A stretch of 64,000 nt of DNA. Source: Marinobacter changyiensis. Lineage in GTDB: Bacteria; Pseudomonadota; Gammaproteobacteria; Pseudomonadales; Oleiphilaceae. The DNA lies in assembly GCF_009193265.1 (NCBI RefSeq), contig NZ_VZZZ01000005.1, positions 248,001 through 312,000 on the forward strand, read 5' to 3'. The first letter of the stretch is position 1. The number at the start of each line of letters is the position of its first letter. The notes below the pieces were generated by a model, which had not been told where the DNA came from, made no database searches, and was given only the letters and a program-made list of their open reading frames with translations. The position numbers were made by a program, and so were the translations under genes. This document shows positions 10,255 through 19,464 of this stretch, one piece after another.

Positions 10255-11610
10255 TCAGGCAAGCCGAGCCCAAAGATCATGCTCATCCGCGTTTTCAACG
10301 ATAACCCGAACGATCTGGCCGGGAACCAAACCGGTTTCGTCATTGAGATACACCATGCCATCTATTTCCGGTGCATCGGCCTGTGAACGACCAATCGCGC
10401 CCTCTTCATCGACTTCGTCAATCAACACCTCAATAGTCTGACCGATCTTGGCCTGCAGGCGGGCAGCACTGATCTCCGCCTGCTTTGTCATAAATCGTTC
10501 CAGGCGCTCTTCCTTTACTTCTTCCGGCACCGCGCCCTCGATCTCGTTGGCTTTTGCGCCTTCTACCGGGCTGTACTTGAACGCGCCGACGCGATCCAGC
10601 TGGGCTTCGTCGAGCCAGTCCAGCAGGTATTGGAATTCTTCCTCGGTTTCGCCCGGGAAACCGACAATGAACGTTGAGCGAATGGTTAACTCGGGGCAGA
10701 TCTCACGCCATTTGCGAATGCGGTCCAGGGTCTTGCTGTCATGGGCCGGGCGTTTCATCGCCTTCAGAATGCGCGGGCTGGCGTGCTGGAACGGGATGTC
10801 GAGGTAGGGCAGGATCTTGCCCTCAGCCATCAGGGGAATCACGTCGTCCACATGGGGATAAGGATAAACATAGTGCAGTCGAACCCAGACTCCCAGAGTG
10901 CCGAGCGCTTCACACAACGCCAGCATCCGGGTTTTCAAGGGGCGACCCTGCCAGAACCCGGTACGGTATTTCACATCCACGCCATAGGCACTGGTGTCCT
11001 GGGAGATGACCAGCAATTCCTTCACGCCGGCATCCACCAGGCGCTGGGCCTCATCCATCACATCGCCAACCGGCCGGCTGACCAGGTCTCCACGCATGGA
11101 GGGGATGATGCAGAAAGTACAACGGTGGTTGCAGCCTTCCGAAATCTTCAGGTAGGCGTAATGCCTCGGAGTCAGCTTGATACCCTGGGGCGGAACCAGA
11201 TCGAGAAAGGGGTCATGAACCTTTTTGGGCGGCAAAAACTGGTGAACCGAGCCTACGACTTCTTCATAGGCATGGGGACCGGATACCGCAAGCACTCCGG
11301 GGTGAGTTTCCCGGATACGATCCGCTTCGACACCCATGCAGCCGGTTACGATCACCTTCCCGTTTTCATTGAGAGCTTCCCCGATAGCGTCAAGGGACTC
11401 CTGCTTGGCGGCGTCGATAAAGCCACAGGTATTGACGACGACGACATCCGCATCGTTATAAGTGGGCACCACTTCATAGCCATCAAGTCGCAACTGGGTG
11501 AGAATACGCTCGGAATCCACCAGAGCCTTGGGGCAACCAAGACTGATGAAACCGACCTTGTTGCCGTTTGAACGATTGCCGGTTGAAAGCGGGGCTGACG
11601 TGTCTGACAT
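10255..11610 (-). CDS. rimO: Ribosomal protein S12 (aspartate) methylthiotransferase RimO
   Basis: Radical SAM enzyme that adds a methylthio group to Asp88 of ribosomal protein S12. With the ATG at 11610 it is 451 residues: an N-terminal UPF0004 domain ([17 protein letters not shown]) with its [4Fe-4S] cysteines, the radical-SAM motif CNHRCTFC, and a C-terminal TRAM domain. [10 protein letters not shown] and the sequence around the SAM cluster distinguish RimO from its paralogue MiaB, which is also in this window (16277-17617). Twelve upstream in-frame codons are not conserved. It is transcribed alone, convergent with gatB. Confidence 0.96.
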   Translation of the reverse strand: MSDTSAPLSTGNRSNGNKVGFISLGCPKALVDSERILTQLRLDGYEVVPTYNDADVVVVNTCGFIDAAKQESLDAIGEALNENGKVIVTGCMGVEADRIRETHPGVLAVSGPHAYEEVVGSVHQFLPPKKVHDPFLDLVPPQGIKLTPRHYAYLKISEGCNHRCTFCIIPSMRGDLVSRPVGDVMDEAQRLVDAGVKELLVISQDTSAYGVDVKYRTGFWQGRPLKTRMLALCEALGTLGVWVRLHYVYPYPHVDDVIPLMAEGKILPYLDIPFQHASPRILKAMKRPAHDSKTLDRIRKWREICPELTIRSTFIVGFPGETEEEFQYLLDWLDEAQLDRVGAFKYSPVEGAKANEIEGAVPEEVKEERLERFMTKQAEISAARLQAKIGQTIEVLIDEVDEEGAIGRSQADAPEIDGMVYLNDETGLVPGQIVRVIVENADEHDLWARLA

Positions 11611-11785
11611 AAAGCGAGTTGACCTATTTGCGATGTAGCATCCCAATGGGTAATATTTTTAACACCCTTGGTTCCGGGCGGCAGTTTACCCTACTGACCC
11701 CCTCGGCAAAAAGCACAATGCAACGGATACAAGAGCTGAGCAAAACCTGACACGACCACCATGGCGACAGTTTTCTTGCCGATCA

Positions 11786-11802
11786 TTTAACAAACAGTTA
11801 AA
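11786..11802. promoter_or_regulatory. Short inverted repeat upstream of the PilZ gene
   Basis: TTTAAC, five bases, GTTAAA form a perfect 6-5-6 inverted repeat about 75 bases before the PilZ gene at 11878, in the region between divergent rimO and that gene. Its size suits a dimeric regulator, but no known consensus was matched. Confidence 0.3.
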
Positions 11803-11877
11803 ATTTCAGGCGGTTAGATGTAAGTTGCCAAAACAACAATCAGATAGAGCAATTACTACGAGGTCATATAAGGCACC

Positions 11878-12279
11878 ATGAACCCAGCCGTCAGCAAACA
11901 GAACTTGAGAAGTCAGCAACGGGTAGAAACACAATTGGACGTCACGGTGCGCCTGCCTTCCGGTGAATCCGTTCAATGCCGCACCACCAACCTCTCCCGG
12001 GCAGGCATGATGCTCTGTTGCGATAACAGGACTCTGGAGCAATTGGTGCCCGGGCAGAAACCCCTCGTGCCGGGGCAGTGGATCGATGTGCTGGCAAAAT
12101 TCTCGGTGCCCGTCGTTGCCGCGCAGAATGTCGTTATATCCGCCGACTGCCATCTGATTCATTTTCGGCGGGTATCCCGGGACGAATTCCAGGTCGGATT
12201 TCAGTTTTTCGGCTTCGAAGGCAATGGCTACAATTATGTCGACCAATACGTAAGCCGCCAGCTCTCAACTTTCCCCTAG
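11878..12279 (+). CDS. PilZ domain protein, probable c-di-GMP receptor
   Basis: Single-domain protein of 133 residues. The PilZ c-di-GMP signature is visible: an arginine-rich RSQQR near residue 12 and NLSRAGMML near residue 42, corresponding to RxxxR and the D/NxSxxG motif. No signal peptide or membrane helix, so it is expected to be a cytoplasmic adaptor reading c-di-GMP. It stands alone between rimO (divergent) and cysD, giving no hint of its target. A 6-5-6 inverted repeat lies about 75 bases upstream. The specific output (motility, adhesion, polysaccharide) cannot be told from sequence. Confidence 0.85.
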   Translation: MNPAVSKQNLRSQQRVETQLDVTVRLPSGESVQCRTTNLSRAGMMLCCDNRTLEQLVPGQKPLVPGQWIDVLAKFSVPVVAAQNVVISADCHLIHFRRVSRDEFQVGFQFFGFEGNGYNYVDQYVSRQLSTFP

Positions 12280-12372
12280 CTCGCCAATCCCGGAAACATC
12301 GCGCCGCGATGTTTCTGCATATTGTTATAGCCCCAAACTCTATCTTTTACACTTCTTATGCCATTGGCGTCT

Positions 12373-12382
12373 CTGGTATAGT
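12373..12382 (+). promoter_or_regulatory. Possible extended -10 of the cysD promoter
   Basis: The stretch TCTGGTATAGT gives a TG-n-TATAGT extended -10 about 90 bases before the cysD ATG; no good -35 is present at 16-18 bases. In many gammaproteobacteria cysDN is activated by CysB, which would make up for a weak -35, but a CysB site cannot be called by eye. Confidence 0.35.
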
Positions 12383-12474
12383 ATCCCTCCAATTTCTGAT
12401 GGCAGTGAGCCTGTAAACGCGGACCACTTCCTGCCACCTCCATACGCGCCCACGGCAAGCGGTAACAGGATACG

Positions 12475-13383
12475 ATGACCACTTACAACCTGACGCATCT
12501 GAAACAGCTGGAAGCGGAAAGCATCCATATCATTCGGGAAGTTGCTGCGGAGTTCGATAACCCCGTGATGCTTTATTCCGTCGGGAAAGACTCCTCGGTA
12601 ATGCTCCACCTGGCCCGGAAAGCGTTTTTCCCCGGTAAGCTCCCGTTCCCCCTGATGCACATTGATACCACCTGGAAGTTCCAGGAGATGATCCGCTTCC
12701 GTGATGCGCAAGCCAAAAAGTTCGATCTGGATCTTATTGTCCACATCAATCAGGAAGGTGTGGATAAGGGCGTCGGGCCTTTTACTCACGGCAGCGCCAA
12801 ACACACTGACATTATGAAGACCCAGGGCCTGAAGCAGGCGCTGAACAAGTACAAATTCGATGCCGCCTTCGGAGGCGCCAGACGGGATGAAGAAAAGTCC
12901 CGGGCCAAGGAACGCGTCTATTCATTCCGGGATGAATACCATCGCTGGGATCCGAAAAACCAGCGGCCCGAACTCTGGAATACCTACAACGGCAAGATCA
13001 ACAAGGGCGAGAGCATACGTGTGTTCCCGCTGTCGAACTGGACCGAGCTCGACATCTGGCAATATATCTATCTCGAGAATATCGAGATCGTACCCCTGTA
13101 TTACGCCGCAGAGCGCCCGGTGGTTGACCGCGATGGCACCCTGATCATGGTGGATGACGACCGCATGCCGCTGAAGGAAGGCGAGACGCCGATGAAGAAA
13201 TTCGTCCGCTTCCGCACGCTCGGCTGCTACCCGCTCACGGGCGCCATCGAATCCCGGGCTGACAAGCTGACCGACATCATTCAGGAAATGCTGCTGGCCA
13301 AAAGCTCCGAGCGCCAGGGCCGGGTCATCGACCACGATTCCGCCGGCTCCATGGAGCAGAAAAAACGCGAAGGCTATTTCTAG
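12475..13383 (+). CDS. cysD: Sulfate adenylyltransferase subunit 2
   Basis: ATP-pyrophosphatase-type subunit that makes adenylyl sulfate (APS) from ATP and sulfate, the first step of assimilatory sulfate activation. The 302-residue protein has the PP-loop [16 protein letters not shown] near residue 40, the typical [16 protein letters not shown] stretch near residue 125 and the C-terminal [16 protein letters not shown] that is nearly invariant in CysD. It is followed after 32 bases by cysN, whose GTPase activity drives the reaction. The gene is normal length with ATG start. Confidence 0.97.
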   Translation: MTTYNLTHLKQLEAESIHIIREVAAEFDNPVMLYSVGKDSSVMLHLARKAFFPGKLPFPLMHIDTTWKFQEMIRFRDAQAKKFDLDLIVHINQEGVDKGVGPFTHGSAKHTDIMKTQGLKQALNKYKFDAAFGGARRDEEKSRAKERVYSFRDEYHRWDPKNQRPELWNTYNGKINKGESIRVFPLSNWTELDIWQYIYLENIEIVPLYYAAERPVVDRDGTLIMVDDDRMPLKEGETPMKKFVRFRTLGCYPLTGAIESRADKLTDIIQEMLLAKSSERQGRVIDHDSAGSMEQKKREGYF

Positions 13384-13415
13384 GCCGCGGCCACCGTATT
13401 TACAGGATTTTTACC

Positions 13416-15077
13416 ATGTCTCACCAGTCAGATCTGATTGCCGAAGATATCGGCGCCTACCTCAAGCAGCACGAAGACAAACAGCTTTTGCGTTTGCTGA
13501 CCTGCGGCAGTGTCGACGACGGCAAAAGCACGCTGATCGGTCGACTGCTCCACGACACCAAAATGATCTATGAAGATCACATGACCAGTCTCAAGGCAGA
13601 CAGCGCCAAGCTGGGCACCACCGGCGAAAAGCTGGATCTGGCCTTGCTCGTTGACGGCCTGCAGGCCGAGCGCGAGCAAGGTATTACCATTGACGTTGCC
13701 TACCGCTACTTCTCGACTGACAAGCGCAAGTTCATCATTGCGGATACCCCGGGCCATGAGCAGTACACCCGCAACATGGCGACCGGGGCGTCCACCGCAC
13801 AGTTGGCCATTATGATGATCGACGCCCGGCACGGAGTTCTGACCCAGACCCGGCGTCACTCGTTCATTGCCTCCCTGCTCGGTATCCGGCATATCGTGGT
13901 GGCCATCAACAAGATGGACCTGGTGGATTTCAGCGAACAGCGCTTCGAGGAAATCAAAAAGGATTATCTGGCGTTTGCGACCAAACTGGGGCTGAAAGAC
14001 GTGCGCTTCGTGCCGATTTCCGCGCTGGAAGGGGACAACGTGGTCACCCGCAGTGAAAATACCCCCTGGTTTACCGGCCAGCCGATGATGGAAATCATGG
14101 AAACCGTGGAAGTCTCCCGGGACAAGAATCTGGAGCATTTCCGCCTGCCGGTGCAATACGTTAACCGCCCGAACCTGAACTTCCGCGGGTTCTGCGGCAC
14201 CATCGCATCCGGAGTTATCCATCCGGGTGACACGGTGATGGCGTTGCCCTCCCGCAAAACCAGCACCGTTAAAGAGATTGTTACCTTCGATGGCAACCTG
14301 GAGGAAGCCTACATCGATCAGGCGGTCACCCTGACCCTGAACGATGAAATCGATGTCAGCCGGGGCGACATGCTGGTCAAGCCGGAAGACGAGCCCCTGG
14401 TCAGCAACCGGTTCAACGCCAACGTGGTGTGGATGATTGACCAAGCCCTTGAAACCGGCCGTTTGTACGACATTAAGCTGGGGCCCACCTTTACCTCGGG
14501 CTCTATCCGCAAGGTCGCTTATCGCACCGACGTCAATACCCTTGAACGCCAGGATGATGTGACCTCTCTGGCCCTCAACGAAATCGGGCTGTGTGAGCTC
14601 ACACTCAGCCAGCCGGTAGCCTTTGACCCCTACCCCCGTAACCGGGCAACCGGAGGTTTTATTATCGTCGACCGCCTGACAAACGTTACGGTCGGCGCGG
14701 GCATGATCACCGGCCTGTCTGCGGAAAGCGGCGAGCAACTGGCGCCGGTCAGCACTGAAGAGCGCGCCAGACGCCTGGCCCAGCAGCCACTGATCATTGC
14801 CTGTGGCGGCAAGCAGTCGGTAGAACTGGCCCTGGCCGTCGAGCGCGCCTTGTTTGACCTGGGTAAAACCTCCGTTTTACTGACCGAGGAGAATGGGGGC
14901 ACCACCGATGAACGTTGCCGCACCGCCCAGTTGCTGACCGCTCACGGCCTGATCGCAATTGCGGTAAACATCGGTACTGACGTTGCCAGCGCTTCGGCCC
15001 GGGCAGACGAGGCCTCCGGGATCGCCGCCGCCGTCAGCGAACTGATCCAGACGCTCACCCAAGATAAGCGCATTTAA
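13416..15077 (+). CDS. cysN: Sulfate adenylyltransferase subunit 1 (GTPase) with a degenerate APS kinase-like C-terminal domain
   Basis: GTPase partner of CysD. Translation-factor motifs are intact: G1 [10 protein letters not shown]3 [12 protein letters not shown] and G4 NKMD, followed by two beta-barrel domains. At 553 residues it is longer than a stand-alone CysN (about 470) and shorter than a CysNC fusion (about 630). From about residue 455, [30 protein letters not shown] and [14 protein letters not shown] track the APS kinase pattern, but the P-loop GLSGAGKST is absent and the rest of the kinase is missing. I read this as a non-catalytic relic of a CysC domain, so an active CysC should be encoded elsewhere. 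Three bases separate it from ndpA. Confidence 0.95.
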   Translation: MSHQSDLIAEDIGAYLKQHEDKQLLRLLTCGSVDDGKSTLIGRLLHDTKMIYEDHMTSLKADSAKLGTTGEKLDLALLVDGLQAEREQGITIDVAYRYFSTDKRKFIIADTPGHEQYTRNMATGASTAQLAIMMIDARHGVLTQTRRHSFIASLLGIRHIVVAINKMDLVDFSEQRFEEIKKDYLAFATKLGLKDVRFVPISALEGDNVVTRSENTPWFTGQPMMEIMETVEVSRDKNLEHFRLPVQYVNRPNLNFRGFCGTIASGVIHPGDTVMALPSRKTSTVKEIVTFDGNLEEAYIDQAVTLTLNDEIDVSRGDMLVKPEDEPLVSNRFNANVVWMIDQALETGRLYDIKLGPTFTSGSIRKVAYRTDVNTLERQDDVTSLALNEIGLCELTLSQPVAFDPYPRNRATGGFIIVDRLTNVTVGAGMITGLSAESGEQLAPVSTEERARRLAQQPLIIACGGKQSVELALAVERALFDLGKTSVLLTEENGGTTDERCRTAQLLTAHGLIAIAVNIGTDVASASARADEASGIAAAVSELIQTLTQDKRI

Positions 15078-15080
15078 ACT

Positions 15081-16103
15081 ATGTCTATCCGATACCTTCG
15101 AACCGCATTTGCCAGCCAGATGCAACCGGGTCAGCCTGCACTGATCAAGTCCGGCGAGACCCTGAAGGAACCGGGGGGTGATTACGAGGCGCTTCATAAA
15201 CAGATGAAGCGCCTGTTCAACAGCAAGCCGGGCAAGAAATACGGGCGCTTTTCCGAAGACGTCGGTGACAGCCCGTTCAGTGCGTGGCTGAAAGACTATC
15301 TGGAAGACAAACAAACCTTCGCCTCCCTGACCGACCGCTTGTTCAGCCAGTGGCAGGACCATCTCAATGGCAGCCAGGACGAGCATCAGGGGCACCTCAT
15401 GCTGGTGCACGAAGCCCTGGCAGACAGTGATGCCATCTACCTGCTGATCGTGGAGAGCGACAGCGCGATGCGTTTTGATGGCAGCCAGGCCCTGGATGGC
15501 ACCGACGTGCTGAGCCTGTCCCGGCTCAACCTGGCGCTGCGCATCGAACTGGATGACTGGCAGTCGGATGCTCGCGGTGAAAACTACCTGACATTGGTAC
15601 ATGCCCGCGGTGCTGGCGAAACAGGTGACCTGTTCATCCGCCTGTGCGGCTTCACCAATCAGGTGGATGTGGAAAAAGAAACTCTGACCTTCCTGGACGC
15701 CGTCGAAGCCTTTGCCCGTCAGTCAGACGGGCCAGAAGACGCTGGCAAGGTTCGCCACCGCGCCTACGAATTCTGCAAAGAGCAACACGCCCTGGGCGAG
15801 CCGGTGGCCGTTGAAGCCCTGTCCGGTTACCTGGACGAAGAGCAGCCCGAGCGCTTCAAGCAATTTGCCGCCGAAGCCCGGGACCTGCCGGAGGGCATGG
15901 TGCTTCACCCCGATCACCGCAAGGTCAAGAAACTGGTTCGCATCGCCGGCTCCGGCGGCGGCATGAGCGTGTCGTTTTCCTCGGACCTGGTAAACCAGGC
16001 GATCTACTACGATCGAGAGAAAGACGCCCTCACCATCACCCGCCTTCCGAAAGCGCTGCGGGAGCAACTTCAGAAATATCTGGAAGCCAGGGACGACGCC
16101 TGA
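15081..16103 (+). CDS. ndpA: Nucleoid-associated protein NdpA (YejK family)
   Basis: Cytoplasmic 37-kDa nucleoid-associated protein, 340 residues. The family pattern is visible: N-terminal SKPGKKYGRF, central VESDSAMRF, and the C-terminal PDHRKVKKLVRIAGSGGGMSVSF that matches the most conserved part of YejK. DNA-binding is known for the family, while its physiological role is poorly defined. It starts three bases after cysN, so it is probably read from the cysDN transcript, an unusual link between a nucleoid protein and sulfate activation. Confidence 0.85.
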   Translation: MSIRYLRTAFASQMQPGQPALIKSGETLKEPGGDYEALHKQMKRLFNSKPGKKYGRFSEDVGDSPFSAWLKDYLEDKQTFASLTDRLFSQWQDHLNGSQDEHQGHLMLVHEALADSDAIYLLIVESDSAMRFDGSQALDGTDVLSLSRLNLALRIELDDWQSDARGENYLTLVHARGAGETGDLFIRLCGFTNQVDVEKETLTFLDAVEAFARQSDGPEDAGKVRHRAYEFCKEQHALGEPVAVEALSGYLDEEQPERFKQFAAEARDLPEGMVLHPDHRKVKKLVRIAGSGGGMSVSFSSDLVNQAIYYDREKDALTITRLPKALREQLQKYLEARDDA

Positions 16104-16175
16104 CCAAATCCCGGAATCCCAAGAATCATCTGGCCTTGACCCCTAGCCGGATCGGCAATGAAAAGCGCTCACCGC

Positions 16176-16204
16176 TGGTTACGGATTGATCAGACCGTTA
16201 TAAT
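16176..16204 (+). promoter_or_regulatory. Probable miaB promoter
   Basis: A consensus TATAAT lies at 16199-16204, 72 bases before the miaB ATG, with a poor -35 (TGGTTA) 17 bases upstream. The -10 match is exact, the -35 is weak. Confidence 0.45.
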
Positions 16205-16276
16205 ACCCGGCTAATTAAAGAAGCGCCCGCTCCAACGCTCCGGGTGCTGACATCCATCGACGACTATTTGAGACTC

Positions 16277-17617
16277 ATGGCCAAGAAGCTGTTTATTAAA
16301 ACCCATGGCTGCCAGATGAACGAATATGATTCATCTCGCATGGCGGACCTGCTACAAGTTGGCGAAACGGTCGAGCTGACTGATTCGGCCGACGATGCGG
16401 ACATTTTGCTGCTTAACACCTGCTCAATTCGCGAAAAAGCCCAGGAAAAGGTGTTCCATCAGCTTGGTCGCTGGAAAGGCCTGAAAGCCAAGAATCCGGA
16501 TCTGATCATAGGCGTCGGAGGCTGTGTCGCCAGCCAGGAAGGCCAGGCAATTATCGATCGCGCGCCCTATGTGGATATGGTGTTCGGCCCCCAAACCCTG
16601 CACCGTTTGCCGGAACTGATCATCCAGGCTCGCAAGGGTGGGGTCGGCGTGGTCGACATTTCGTTTCCGGAAATCGAAAAATTCGACAACCTGCCCTCAC
16701 CGGGCGCCGATGGTCCGTCTGCATTCGTATCCATCATGGAAGGCTGCAGCAAATACTGCACGTTCTGTGTCGTGCCCTACACCCGCGGCGAAGAAGTCAG
16801 CCGTCCGGTTGACGATGTGATTGCCGAAGTTGCCCACCTGGCCGGCCAGAATGTGCGTGAAGTTAACCTGCTGGGCCAGAATGTAAACGCCTATCAGGGC
16901 GAAACCCACGACGGCGACACCATGGATCTGGCGGAACTGATCGCCATGATCGCGACCATTGATGGCATTGACCGGATTCGCTACACCACGTCCCATCCGG
17001 TGGAGTTTACCGAATCCCTGATCAAGGCTTACGAGCAGGTGCCCGAGCTGGTCAGCCATCTCCATCTGCCGGTACAGAGCGGTTCTGACCGCATACTGGC
17101 TCAGATGAAGCGCGGCCACACGGCGCTGGAATATAAATCCAAGCTGAGACGGTTACGGGCGATCCGGCCGGATATCAGTTTCTCGTCTGACTTCATCATT
17201 GGCTTCCCGGGCGAAACCGAGAAGGATTTCGAGGCCACCATGAAGCTGATCAACGACATCGGTTTCGATGCCTCGTTCAGCTTTATCTACAGCGCCCGCC
17301 CCGGCACTCCGGCAGCAGACCTGCCGGACGAGACTCCGATGGATATCAAGAAGCAGCGGCTGAGCATCCTGCAGCAACGAATCAACCAGCAGACATTCGA
17401 GATCAGCCGCAACATGGTCGGCACCACCCAGCGCATTCTGGTAACCGGCCTATCCAAAAAGGACCCGGGCGAATTTGCTGGCCGAACCGAGAATAACCGC
17501 ATCGTAAACTTCCGTTCGGAAAACCCGGATGTGGTCGGGCACTTTATCGATGTTGAAATAGGGGAAGCATTGCCCAATTCTCTCAGAGGTATGCCGGTTA
17601 ACGATCTATTATACTGA
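16277..17617 (+). CDS. miaB: tRNA-2-methylthio-N6-dimethylallyladenosine synthase MiaB
   Basis: Radical SAM methylthiotransferase that converts i6A37 to ms2i6A37 in tRNAs reading UNN codons, acting after MiaA (also here, 47166-48212). Starting at the ATG at 16277 it is 446 residues, [19 protein letters not shown] being the classical N terminus; eleven in-frame upstream codons are not conserved. The N-terminal cluster cysteines, the radical-[11 protein letters not shown] and a C-terminal TRAM domain are all present. Its stop is followed by the two hairpin elements that separate it from phoH. Confidence 0.97.
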   Translation: MAKKLFIKTHGCQMNEYDSSRMADLLQVGETVELTDSADDADILLLNTCSIREKAQEKVFHQLGRWKGLKAKNPDLIIGVGGCVASQEGQAIIDRAPYVDMVFGPQTLHRLPELIIQARKGGVGVVDISFPEIEKFDNLPSPGADGPSAFVSIMEGCSKYCTFCVVPYTRGEEVSRPVDDVIAEVAHLAGQNVREVNLLGQNVNAYQGETHDGDTMDLAELIAMIATIDGIDRIRYTTSHPVEFTESLIKAYEQVPELVSHLHLPVQSGSDRILAQMKRGHTALEYKSKLRRLRAIRPDISFSSDFIIGFPGETEKDFEATMKLINDIGFDASFSFIYSARPGTPAADLPDETPMDIKKQRLSILQQRINQQTFEISRNMVGTTQRILVTGLSKKDPGEFAGRTENNRIVNFRSENPDVVGHFIDVEIGEALPNSLRGMPVNDLLY

Positions 17618-17651
17618 TTTGAGATGGCCTGGATGGTTGCGGAGCAGGAGC

Positions 17652-17755
17652 GCAGTGGGTAGCTAGTTCCAAAACACGCCCGTGAATACGTCCCTGTAGG
17701 GCTCGACTGCAGCCATCCATGGCTGCAGACGGTTTTGGAAATAGCTACCCACTGC
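17652..17755. repeat. Hairpin element, copy B
   Basis: Arms at 17652-17675 and 17732-17755 pair over 24 bases with one mismatch. The 56-base loop (17676-17731) has the core CGCCCGTGAATACGTCCCTG, then TAGGGCTCG, then a small perfect hairpin CTGCAGCCAT/ATGGCTGCAG. The loop is the reverse complement of the loops in copies A and C, while the stem is unrelated in its outer half. It starts 35 bases after the miaB stop. Confidence 0.85.
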
Positions 17756-17841
17756 CCTCTTGCAAACTCTGTCGCCAACTCCATTGAACGCTAAGAACCG
17801 CCCGAAAGAGTTTTAAGCAGCCGCAACTGATAGACAGGTGG

Positions 17842-17953
17842 TGGTCAGACAGGATTTTCCAGACCGTGGAGCGCCAGGGATGGCGCGACCGAGCCCTACA
17901 TGGATGTATTTACGCGGCGTGTCTGGAAAAACCTGTGTGACTGCCGACCAGGC
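17842..17953. repeat. Hairpin element, copy C
   Basis: Inner arms at 17846-17864 and 17921-17939 pair over 19 bases with two mismatches; with a bulge the stem extends to GGTGGTC / GACCAGGCACC outside. The 56-base loop (17865-17920) carries GCGCCAGGGATGGCGC and CCGAGCCCTACATGGATGTA, in the same orientation as copy A and opposite to copy B. It ends about 60 bases before the phoH start. Confidence 0.85.
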
Positions 17954-18010
17954 ACCGTTGATTTAGACACGAAACGATGCCACCGCCCAATCTCAACGAA
18001 TGAGGAAAAT

Positions 18011-18994
18011 TTGAAAACCACAGAAGCCAAAGTATTTGACCTGTACCCTGCTGACCAGCGCCGGCTGACCACTCTATGTGGTCAGTTTGATGAACACCTG
18101 AAGCACATTGAGCGTCGCATGGACGTTCGCATAGGGCGCCGGGGTCACCATTTCAAAGTCGAAGGCGAAGCTGAGCACGCCACCGCAGCGGCCGAAGTCA
18201 TTCGTCACATGTTCCGCGAAACAGAAGCCGCCGACGATATTTCCCCGGATACCGTCCACCTGTTTATCCGGGAAGCCGGCTACGAGCGCCTGCCGGAAGA
18301 AATCCCCTACGATGGCAGCCAGATCGTCATCAAGACGCCAAAATTGCAGGCCAGACCCCGGGGCGCGAACCAGCAAAAATATGTGCACAGCATCCGCAGC
18401 CACGACATCAACTTCGGAATTGGCCCGGCGGGTACTGGCAAGACCTGGCTCGCGGTAGCGTGCGCCGTGGAAGCCCTCAAGGATGAGCAGGTAAAACGTA
18501 TCCTGCTGGTACGACCCGCGGTGGAAGCCGGCGAAAAACTCGGCTTTCTGCCCGGTGACCTGGCCCAGAAAGTGGACCCTTACCTGCGCCCGCTCTACGA
18601 CGCTCTCTACGAGATGCTGGGGTTTGATCACGTCACCCGGTTGATCGAAAAAAGCATTATCGAAATAGCCCCTCTGGCCTTTATGCGAGGGCGGACCCTG
18701 AACAACGCGTTCATTATTCTGGATGAGAGCCAGAACACCACCCGGGAGCAAATGAAAATGTTCCTGACCCGCATCGGCTTCGGCTCTACTGCGGTGATTA
18801 CCGGCGACACTACCCAGGTAGACCTGCCCAAAGGCCAGAATTCCGGCCTTATACATGCCGCAGGCGTGCTGAACAATGTTGCCGGTATCGGGTTTACCCG
18901 CTTTGAATCCAAGGACGTGGTCCGTCATCCCCTGGTGCAGCGCATTGTCGAAGCTTATGATGCGTTTGACCTGGGTAGTGGCAAGTCGCAATGA
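18011..18994 (+). CDS. phoH: PhoH-like ATPase (YbeZ)
   Basis: Cytoplasmic P-loop ATPase of the PhoH/YbeZ family, tied to RNA metabolism together with YbeY. The chosen start is TTG at 18011 with GAGGAAAAT before it, giving 327 residues and the conserved opening EAKVFDLYPADQRRL; no ATG exists between the hairpin element and this point, and the frame's earlier ATG at 17900 lies inside the repeat. Walker A is GPAGTGKTWLA near residue 140, Walker B FIILDESQNTT. Its stop overlaps ybeY (ATGA). It heads the phoH-ybeY-corC-lnt operon, the normal arrangement. Confidence 0.93.
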   Translation: MKTTEAKVFDLYPADQRRLTTLCGQFDEHLKHIERRMDVRIGRRGHHFKVEGEAEHATAAAEVIRHMFRETEAADDISPDTVHLFIREAGYERLPEEIPYDGSQIVIKTPKLQARPRGANQQKYVHSIRSHDINFGIGPAGTGKTWLAVACAVEALKDEQVKRILLVRPAVEAGEKLGFLPGDLAQKVDPYLRPLYDALYEMLGFDHVTRLIEKSIIEIAPLAFMRGRTLNNAFIILDESQNTTREQMKMFLTRIGFGSTAVITGDTTQVDLPKGQNSGLIHAAGVLNNVAGIGFTRFESKDVVRHPLVQRIVEAYDAFDLGSGKSQ

Positions 18995-19464
18995 CAGCAC
19001 TGACCGTCGATATACAGCGAGTTCTGGAAGCCCCCGGCCTGCCCGGCGACGATGACCTGACCCGGTGGGCCAGCGCCGCCTGGCAACAAGATCACGGGTC
19101 AGAAGTAACTGTACGCATTGTGGGTCGCGAGGAAAGCGCCGAGCTTAATAGCCAGTATCGTCACAAATCGGGCCCAACCAATGTCCTTTCCTTCCCATTT
19201 GAGGCGCCAGCCGGTATAACAGTTCCGTTAGCCGGTGACCTTATCATCTGTGCTCCGGTAGTGACCGACGAGGCCCGCGACCAGAGCAAGACCCTAACGG
19301 CCCACTGGGCACACATGATCATTCATGGCATGCTGCACCTTCAGGGATTTGACCACCTGAACGACACAGACGCCGAGATAATGGAATCCCTGGAAATCCG
19401 GCTATTGGACGGGTTGGGTTTCGGGAATCCATACGAATCAGAGGAAACGGAACAAGACTCATGA
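18991..19464 (+). CDS. ybeY: Endoribonuclease YbeY
   Basis: Zinc-dependent single-strand endoribonuclease needed for 16S rRNA 3'-end maturation and 70S quality control. The 157-residue product holds the metal-binding motif HGMLHLQGFDH (His-x3-His-x5-His) near residue 114 and the conserved SAELNSQYRHKSGPTNVLSF region. It overlaps phoH by four bases and corC by four bases, so all three are likely translationally coupled. Confidence 0.96.
   Translation: MTALTVDIQRVLEAPGLPGDDDLTRWASAAWQQDHGSEVTVRIVGREESAELNSQYRHKSGPTNVLSFPFEAPAGITVPLAGDLIICAPVVTDEARDQSKTLTAHWAHMIIHGMLHLQGFDHLNDTDAEIMESLEIRLLDGLGFGNPYESEETEQDS

Larger units (their letters stand above)
17618..18010. other. 393-base spacer between miaB and phoH, mostly two hairpin elements
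   Basis: No supported gene lies here. About 200 of the bases belong to two oppositely oriented hairpin elements (17652-17755 and 17842-17953). The remaining 90 bases between them and 57 bases before phoH show no feature I can name. Confidence 0.6.

Noticed and set aside
13428..14738. 436-codon open frame on the minus strand
   Set aside because: Antisense to cysN, with histidine/valine/glycine-rich translation typical of shadows.
10255..17617. rimO and miaB as a recent local duplication
   Set aside because: They are ancient paralogues with distinct signatures, lie on opposite strands and are separated by unrelated genes.
17900..18010. ATG at 17900 as the phoH start
   Set aside because: It falls in the loop of a repeat element and adds 37 unconserved residues; TTG at 18011 has a ribosome site and starts the conserved protein.
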